NCBI RefSeq assembly: GCF_014649335.1
Contig: NZ_BMSV01000002.1
Coordinates: 124,001 to 188,000, forward strand
Origin: Streptomyces roseolilacinus
GTDB lineage: Bacteria; Actinomycetota; Actinomycetes; Streptomycetales; Streptomycetaceae
Direction of reading: 5' to 3'
DNA: 64,000 nt
Shown: piece after piece, positions 59,463 through 64,000 of the stretch
How positions within the stretch are numbered: the stretch's first letter is position 1
Layout of the letters: the number at the start of each line of letters is the position of its first letter
The notes under the pieces: generated by a model
Seen by the model: only the letters and a program-made list of their open reading frames with translations
What the model was told of the DNA's origin: nothing
The model's database searches: none
Position numbers and translations under genes: made by a program

Positions 59463-60478
59463 GCGGCGCCGCCGTTCCAGGCCCCGGCGGAGCGGTGCCT
59501 GAGTTCCCCGGCGACGCGGTGCCAGGTGGCGAGGGCCGGGATGGCCGCGCTGGTCAGCACCATGGTGACCACCTCGTCGCGGGTGCGCGGCCCCGGCACG
59601 ATCCGCGCCCGCGCGAACTCCGCCGTCCCCAGCAGCCAACCGCCCGCGGCGAGCGCCGCCGCCCGGCGCCGTCCGGCCGCCGCGAGGAGGAGGGCCAGCG
59701 CGCCGGCGCCCGTGATCGCCGCGTGCCGCCGGATCCGGCCGCGCGGCGCGGCGGCGCGCGCCCACCAGTCGGGGCCGTGCAGCCGCGCCATCAGCGCGTC
59801 GTCGGCGTTGCCCCGCTGCACCCGCAGCGACACCCACCGGTCCGCCGGCCGCACCGGGTGGTCCGTGCGCCGGGTGCCGCGCCGGATCAGCCAGCCCGCG
59901 TCGATCACCCGCAGCGCCAGGTCCGCGTCCTCGCGGAACGCGCGCCGGAACCGCTCGTCGAAACCGCCCACGGCGCGCAGCGCCTCCGTGCGGTACGCCA
60001 TGTCGGCGGTCGCCCACAGGGCCCGCTCCAGTCCGGCCGTGTTCCGCTCCCAGTCCGTGGGGCACCGGCCGGCGGGCAGGGGCACGCGCAGCACGCCCTG
60101 GACGCCGCCGGTGTCGGGCGACGCGGCGGCGAGGTCGCGGACGAGTTCGGCCCGCCAGGAGGGTCCGACGCGCACGTCGTCGTCCAGGAGCACGGTCCAC
60201 GGCTCCTCCACCTCGCGCAGCCCGGTGTTGCGGGCGGCGGCCGGCCCGCGCCCGCCGCTGCGGAGCACGACGGCCCGGTCGGCGAGCGGGCCCAGCGCGT
60301 CCAGCGGCAGGTCGCCGGGGGACTCCCCGGGCGGTGGCTCGTCCGGCCGGTCGTCGACGACGACGATCCGGCGCGGCTCGGGGCCCTCGCTGCCGGCGAG
60401 GGCCCCGAGGCAGTCGGCGAGGCAGGGCCGTCCGACGGTGGGGACGACCACGGCGTACGGGGCGGGCGGATGGCTCAT
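59459..60478 (-). CDS. GT2-family glycosyltransferase with C-terminal membrane segment
   Basis: 339 residues. GT-A motifs: YAVVVPTVGRPCLADCLGAL, IVVVDDRPDE, GRGPAAARNTGLREV, VLLDDDVRVGPSW (DxD), FREDADLALRVIDAGW. The C-terminal part has a hydrophobic stretch (ITGAGALALLLAAAGRR...) that could anchor it to the membrane. The first gene of the leftward cluster. ATG 60478 follows GGGAGG; its end overlaps the phosphatase start. Confidence 0.88.
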   Translation of the reverse strand: MSHPPAPYAVVVPTVGRPCLADCLGALAGSEGPEPRRIVVVDDRPDEPPPGESPGDLPLDALGPLADRAVVLRSGGRGPAAARNTGLREVEEPWTVLLDDDVRVGPSWRAELVRDLAAASPDTGGVQGVLRVPLPAGRCPTDWERNTAGLERALWATADMAYRTEALRAVGGFDERFRRAFREDADLALRVIDAGWLIRRGTRRTDHPVRPADRWVSLRVQRGNADDALMARLHGPDWWARAAAPRGRIRRHAAITGAGALALLLAAAGRRRAAALAAGGWLLGTAEFARARIVPGPRTRDEVVTMVLTSAAIPALATWHRVAGELRHRSAGAWNGGAA

Positions 60479-60663
60479 GCGGCGGCGCCTCCCGATCCGG
60501 GACCGATCACAAGGGCGTAGGAAGTGCCCAGGTTCGATCACTTTACGCATGGATCGTTCCGCATCGCAGGGCGATCCGCCCGTTCCGTGGGCCGGGCGGG
60601 CCGGGTGGGCCGCCCGGGTGCGCGTCCCGGCGCCACCCCCTGTCCCGAGGGCCGCGCCGGGCG

Positions 60664-60699
60664 GCGCGGAGAGGGGCGCGGAGAGGGGCGCGGAGAGCG
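60664..60699. repeat. three tandem 12-bp repeats (GCGCGGAGAGGG)
   Basis: Copies at 60664-60675, 60676-60687 and a third with two changes at 60688-60699, in non-coding DNA. Confidence 0.85.
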
Positions 60700-60746
60700 G
60701 CGCGAGGGGCCGGCCTGGGCGCTCACCTGCGCCGGGTCCGGCCCGA

Positions 60747-60777
60747 TTGGCTCGAACGACCGAAGGTGGTTTATCGT
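60747..60777 (+). promoter_or_regulatory. candidate promoter of the structured RNA
   Basis: TTGGCT at 60747-60752 and TATCGT at 60772-60777 (TANNNT type) are 19 nt apart. The predicted start of transcription is about 60784. Confidence 0.45.
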
Positions 60778-60783
60778 TCATCT

Positions 60784-60866
60784 ATGCGGTTGTGAAGGAG
60801 CCCTTCACAAACCGTGTGAGCTGCCCCGGCTGGTTCCCCCGTCCAGCCGGGGCTTTCCCTTTCCCG
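60784..60866 (+). ncRNA. candidate small RNA or structured 5' leader (two hairpins)
   Basis: Hairpin 1: GGTTGTGAAGG (60788-60798) pairs with CCTTCACAAACC (60802-60813) around a 3-nt loop, with one bulged A. Hairpin 2: CCCCGGCTGG (60824-60833) pairs with CCAGCCGGGG (60843-60852) across a 9-nt C-rich loop and is followed by CTTTCCCTTT, as in an intrinsic terminator. A promoter lies just upstream. Length about 80 nt. The first nine bases after the predicted start read ATG CGG TTG followed by TGA, a possible 3-codon leaderless ORF. It may instead be the leader of the SRPBCC gene at 60916. Confidence 0.5.
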
Positions 60867-60915
60867 GATCCGCCGCGCCGGGCATGACCTCGCGCTGCCG
60901 AGGAACTGTGGAGGG

Positions 60916-61329
60916 ATGACCGAATACGAACGCTCCCTGACGATGCCCGCCCCGCCCGAGCAGGTCTTCGACCAGGCCGCCGACGTCGGCCGCCTGCACG
61001 AGTGGATGCCGGGCGACCTCCACGTCCACGCGGGCGAGCTGCCCGCCGTGACCGTCCACGAGGACCGCACCGACGAGGACACCCCGGCGCTGCTGAGTCC
61101 CCGCAAGGAGCAGATGCGCCTGGAGTGGGGGACCCGCGAGCAGGGCTCCTACGCCGGCTGGCTCCAGGTCGCCGGCATCGACTCCGGCGCCAGCGAGGTC
61201 ACCGTCCACCTGTCCTTCTTCGACGAGGCCCACGACCCCGGCGAGCAGCGCGTCACTGAAGCCCTCGACCGCAGCCTGCAACGGCTCCGGGAGCAGGTGC
61301 GCCTCCGCGTCGACACCCCGGGCGGCTGA
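60916..61329 (+). CDS. SRPBCC (START-like) superfamily protein
   Basis: 137 residues with the usual start EYERSLTMPAPPEQVFDQAADVGRLHEWMPG and the helical end RVTEALDRSLQRLREQV. The fold forms a hydrophobic pocket for lipids or polyketide-like ligands; the ligand is unknown. The ATG at 60916 has GAGGAA at 60900-60905 (10 nt) and also GGAGG almost touching the start. It may be transcribed through the structured RNA upstream. It converges with the membrane-protein gene 22 nt away. Confidence 0.88.
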   Translation: MTEYERSLTMPAPPEQVFDQAADVGRLHEWMPGDLHVHAGELPAVTVHEDRTDEDTPALLSPRKEQMRLEWGTREQGSYAGWLQVAGIDSGASEVTVHLSFFDEAHDPGEQRVTEALDRSLQRLREQVRLRVDTPGG

Positions 61330-61351
61330 CGGAGGCGCACCCGCCCACGGA

Positions 61352-62596
61352 TCACGTCTCCACCCCCGGCCGCGGCGGCTCGGAGCCCGACCCGCGCAGG
61401 CGGGCGGCGAGGGCCGCCAGCCGGGGGTAGCGCTCGTTGACCTCCGCCGCGCGCCGGTCCAGTTCCTGGGTCAGCCGCTCGGTGCGCTTGTCCACGTCCA
61501 GTTCGTCGAGGATCCGGTCGACCTCGCTGAGCAGCGCCCCGTGCAGCTGCCACTGCCGGGGGTGCTCCTGCACGTCCTCCAGCAGCAGGTCGGCCACCCG
61601 GTCGCGGACGGCGCGCCCGTCCGCGAGGGCCTCGGTGAGACGTTCCTCCGCCTCCTCGGCGTTCGCCGACACCTGCGTGGTGATCAGCCGGGCGAAGCTC
61701 TCCACGGCGCGCGCCATGTGCCCGAACAGCTCCTGCAGCAGCACCGCCACGTCCGCCGGGACCAGCCGCTCCTCGGTGCGGTGCTTCGCCAGGTCCGTCA
61801 GCGTCCGCGACAGGACGCGCAGCACCACGGCGCAGATCTCCAGGGTGTCCAGGCCGGTCCGCAGCACGATCCGGGCCAGCAGGCCGTCCCGGACGCGCGG
61901 GTTGAGCCGCAGGCTCTCCTCCGCCTGCCGCAGCGACGCGTCGACCTCCACGATCGCGTGGTCGAGCCGCCGCGCCTCGTGCAGCCGGGCCGCCGCGTGC
62001 GCCACCGGCACGTGGCCCAGGCCGGCGATGTCCTCGCCCATGGCCCGCAGCATGCGCCCTATCCCGGAGGCCAGGCCCTCGATGGACGCCCCGGCGGGCT
62101 GCACCCACACCGGCGGCGCGAGCAGCAGGTTGAACAGCAGCCCGACCCCGGCCCCGATCAGCGTCTCCAGGATCCGGTGCCAGGCGGCCGATCCCACCTG
62201 GGTCACGCCCAGCACCAGCATCGCGCTGATCGCCACCTCGGGGACGAACTCGCTGACCCGCACCAGGTGGCCCACGATCAGCGCCGCGAAGATCGTCAGT
62301 CCGAGGCTCCACCAGGTCAGGCCGACCAGCGCGCTGAACCCGATCGCCACCACCACGCCGGCGACCACCGAGTTGACCCGGCGCACGCCGGTCGTGAGCG
62401 TCGCGTAGAGCGTCACCTGCACCACCAGCAGCGCCGTCAGAGGCGCCGTCAGCGGCGCGGGCTGCGCGGGCAGCACCATCAGGGCGACCACGTACGCGAT
62501 GACCGCGGCCGCCGTCGACCGCAGCGTCTGCGCGGCGACGGGTTCCCTCGTCCGTCGCACCAGTTTGAACACGGGGGCTGTCGTCACATCAGGCAT
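61352..62596 (-). CDS. FUSC/aromatic-acid-exporter-like membrane protein
   Basis: 414 residues. An N-terminal membrane half of about six helices (AAVIAYVVALMVLPAQPAPLTAPLTALLVV, SVVAGVVVAIGFSALVGLTWWSLG, AISAMLVLGVTQVG, ETLIGAGVGLLFNLLLAPP) is followed by a cytoplasmic helical region rich in Arg/Glu/Leu. This is the layout of FUSC/ArAE proteins related to aromatic acid efflux. Substrate unknown. The ATG at 62596 follows GGGGAACGGG; it is divergent from the SDR gene. Confidence 0.86.
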   Translation of the reverse strand: MPDVTTAPVFKLVRRTREPVAAQTLRSTAAAVIAYVVALMVLPAQPAPLTAPLTALLVVQVTLYATLTTGVRRVNSVVAGVVVAIGFSALVGLTWWSLGLTIFAALIVGHLVRVSEFVPEVAISAMLVLGVTQVGSAAWHRILETLIGAGVGLLFNLLLAPPVWVQPAGASIEGLASGIGRMLRAMGEDIAGLGHVPVAHAAARLHEARRLDHAIVEVDASLRQAEESLRLNPRVRDGLLARIVLRTGLDTLEICAVVLRVLSRTLTDLAKHRTEERLVPADVAVLLQELFGHMARAVESFARLITTQVSANAEEAEERLTEALADGRAVRDRVADLLLEDVQEHPRQWQLHGALLSEVDRILDELDVDKRTERLTQELDRRAAEVNERYPRLAALAARLRGSGSEPPRPGVET

Positions 62597-62682
62597 CCCG
62601 TTCCCCTGCCCTCTCGTGTCGCGCTCACAACCAGCCAAGTGGCCGGTGTTTGCCGTCCGCCGGGCGTGGTACCGGCGGACCC

Positions 62683-63480
62683 ATGAACCAAGGAACCCCT
62701 GTCGCCGTCGTCACCGGCTCCGACTCCGGCATCGGCCGCGCCACGGCCGTCCGCCTGGCCCGGCAGGGCATGGACGTGGGCATCACCTGGCACACCGACC
62801 ACGACGGCGCGCTGCGCACCGCCGAGGAGGTGCGCTCCCATGGCCGCCGGGCGGCCGTCGCCCGGATGGACCTGACCGACCTGCCGGACGCCGCCCGCGT
62901 CGTCGACGACCTGGCGGGTGAACTCGGCAGGCTCGACGTCCTGGTCAACAACGCCGGGACCGGCACCGCCACGCCCTTCCTCGACCTGCCGTACGACACC
63001 GTGCGCGACGTCGTCGACGTGGACCTGATCGGACCGTTCCTGTGCACCCAGTTCGCCGCCCGCCGCATGATCGCGCAGGGGGACGGCGGACGCGTCGTCA
63101 ACGTCACCTCGGTGCACGAGCACCAGCCCCGGGTCGGCGCCGCCCCCTACTGCGCAGCCAAGGGCGGGCTGGGGCTCCTGACGCAGGTGATGGCGCTGGA
63201 GCTCGCCGAGTACGGCATCACCGTCAACGCGGTCGCGCCCGGCGAGATCGCCACGCCCATGACCGGGCAGGAGGACCGGGACGTGCGCGAGGAGCGCCGC
63301 CCCGGCATCCCGCTCGGCCGTCCGGGTGACGCGCGCGAGGTCGCGGCCGTGATCGCCTTCCTGGCGGGCGAGGACGCCTCGTACGTCACCGGGGCGTCCT
63401 GGACCGTCGACGGCGGCATGCTGCGGATGGGGCCCCAGGCGGGCTCCCACCTGGAGAGCGACGCCTGGCGCCGCCCCTGA
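62683..63480 (+). CDS. SDR-family oxidoreductase
   Basis: 265 residues, classical SDR: VVTGSDSGIGRA cofactor motif, LDVLVNNAGTG, NVTSVHEHQPR (catalytic Ser), YCAAKGG (Tyr/Lys), and C-terminal GASWTVDGGML. WHTD at the strand-2 end may favour NADP(H) discrimination. Similar to glucose/ribitol-type dehydrogenases. The ATG at 62683 is used rather than the upstream GTG; TACCGG lies about 8 nt before it and there is no ribosome-binding site. Confidence 0.9.
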   Translation: MNQGTPVAVVTGSDSGIGRATAVRLARQGMDVGITWHTDHDGALRTAEEVRSHGRRAAVARMDLTDLPDAARVVDDLAGELGRLDVLVNNAGTGTATPFLDLPYDTVRDVVDVDLIGPFLCTQFAARRMIAQGDGGRVVNVTSVHEHQPRVGAAPYCAAKGGLGLLTQVMALELAEYGITVNAVAPGEIATPMTGQEDRDVREERRPGIPLGRPGDAREVAAVIAFLAGEDASYVTGASWTVDGGMLRMGPQAGSHLESDAWRRP

Positions 63481-63501
63481 CCCGGCCGCACCGTCCGAAC
63501 G

Positions 63502-63542
63502 GCCCGCGGCGGCCCGGCACGACGGACCGGGCCACCGCGGGC
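63502..63542. terminator. bidirectional terminator between SDR and catalase
   Basis: 16-nt arms (63502-63517 and 63527-63542) with a single mismatch and a 9-nt loop, between the convergent genes. Confidence 0.8.
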
Positions 63543-63577
63543 TCGTCCGTGCGGGACGGCGCGGGCCGTGCGCGGCG

Positions 63578-64000
63578 TCAGCGCGAGACGACGAAACGCT
63601 CGTTCGGCACGCAGTGCGTCATCGTCAGGCCGGTCACGTCCCGCAGGGGGTTCCCGCCCAGGTTGGCGAGCCGCTTGCGGTCCTCGTCGGTGAGCGTCTG
63701 GTTCGGCAGCGGCTCCAGGCCCGCCACGTCCTCGGGACGGATGCCGACGCCCTCGCCGACGCGCAGGCCCAGGTCGTTGTCGACCAGCAGGAAGTGCCAG
63801 ACCATCCGCTCCTGCACGGGCCGGTCGCACTGCCGGAGCGCGCCGGTGAGGTTCAGCACCAGGTCGTCGCGCTCCCACTGCTCCATCAGCTGGTAGCGCT
63901 GGCCGGCCTGGAGGTAGTCGTTGGTGCGCGGGATGCGCCGGCGGGTGAGGCGGCCGCGGATCTCCGGCCCCTGCTCGTCGTGGGCCGGGGGCGCGGCCTC
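63578..64000 (-). CDS. catalase, C-terminal part (5' end outside window)
   Basis: The frame is open to the right-hand edge, so only the last 140 residues are seen. They match the C-terminal helical domain of small-subunit heme catalases: RIPRTNDYLQAGQRYQLM, DLVLNLTGALRQCDRPVQERMVWHFL, GLRVGEGVGI, LANLGG, RDVTGLTMTHCVPNERFVVSR. Catalase disproportionates hydrogen peroxide. The catalytic His, Asn and heme-ligand Tyr are upstream of the window. It ends at the shared terminator. Confidence 0.93.
   Translation of the reverse strand, partial: EAAPPAHDEQGPEIRGRLTRRRIPRTNDYLQAGQRYQLMEQWERDDLVLNLTGALRQCDRPVQERMVWHFLLVDNDLGLRVGEGVGIRPEDVAGLEPLPNQTLTDEDRKRLANLGGNPLRDVTGLTMTHCVPNERFVVSR

Larger units (their letters stand above)
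60479..60915. other. 437-bp divergent region holding repeats and a structured RNA candidate
   Basis: It separates the heptose cluster (leftward) from the SRPBCC gene (rightward). Contents: the cluster promoter must lie near 60479-60560 (AT-richer around 60530-60560, no definite hexamers); three 12-bp tandem repeats at 60664-60699; the candidate small RNA described separately at 60784-60866. Confidence 0.55.

Noticed and set aside
56567..60520. 1317-codon plus-strand open frame through the heptose cluster
   Set aside because: Lies antisense to five recognised genes; Arg/Pro-rich shadow translation.
60790..60810. Rex-type redox operator (TTGTGAA...TTCACAA)
   Set aside because: The spacer between TGTGAA and TTCACA is 7 nt; known Rex sites have 4. 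The sequence fits an RNA hairpin better.
60784..60866. 6C small RNA family
   Set aside because: That family has two loops of six or more C; here only one loop is C-rich (five C).

Overview
The window is high-GC actinobacterial DNA (about 74% G+C by eye, GTG starts common, strongly GC-biased third codon positions). It is almost certainly from a Streptomyces or close relative: it carries a conservon (cvn operon), a streptogrisin-type protease, a CebR-type cellulase operator, DUF5133/DUF3140/DUF2795 proteins and several SpoIIE-type phosphatases. No rRNA, tRNA, insertion sequence, integrase or CRISPR array was seen.

Region 1 (1-16.8 kb), metabolism and secretion: the tail of a myo-inositol operon (iolB partial, iolD), an exported adenosine-deaminase-like enzyme, a membrane-bound SpoIIE phosphatase divergent from a DHA2 drug exporter, a secreted GH5-FnIII-CBM cellulase behind a perfect 14-bp CebR palindrome and with a TTA codon in its signal peptide, a solute-binding-like protein without a signal peptide, a streptogrisin-type protease, a cytochrome P450 and a conserved hypothetical protein.

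Region 2 (17.1-24.2 kb): an overlapping five-gene conservon (CvnA sensor, CvnB roadblock, CvnC DUF742, CvnD GTPase, CYP157-like P450 with EQVLW in place of ExxR), then a terpene synthase and a second, normal P450. This may be a terpenoid pathway next to a membrane-associated GTPase switch.

Region 3 (24.3-33.4 kb), stress/dormancy-type island: a methyltransferase, an isolated PPDK ATP-binding domain, two universal stress proteins, a DUF1876 protein (family of the DosR-regulated Rv1738), a CBS-BON protein, a cyclic-nucleotide-binding protein without HTH, an HTH plus flavin-oxidoreductase-like protein, and small proteins. The content resembles the hypoxia/dormancy clusters of Streptomyces and Mycobacterium. 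Several intergenic regions share GGACC/GGTCC or GGGCCGAA elements.

Region 4 (33.6-47.3 kb), signalling: three more SpoIIE-type phosphatases (one with a CitA/DcuS-like sensor, two overlapping), a methyltransferase, a MurR/RpiR regulator, small DUF proteins, an SDR and an MFS exporter. An AT-rich patch with an 18-bp palindrome lies near 38.0 kb.

Region 5 (47.3-60.5 kb): twelve genes on the minus strand, mostly overlapping by 4 nt, encoding a heptose-glycan pathway: GmhA, HldE, a GmhB-like phosphatase, two GT9 heptosyltransferase-like enzymes, four other glycosyltransferases, a NodU/TobZ-type carbamoyltransferase, a UDP-glucuronate-decarboxylase-like enzyme and a YbdK-type ligase. This is the most coherent candidate for an under-described system: a carbamoylated, heptose-containing cell-surface glycan or exported glycoconjugate.

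Region 6 (60.5-64 kb): a candidate small RNA or structured leader, an SRPBCC protein, an FUSC-like membrane protein, an SDR, and the 3' end of a catalase gene running off the window. Functions are read from sequence motifs only; no database search was run.
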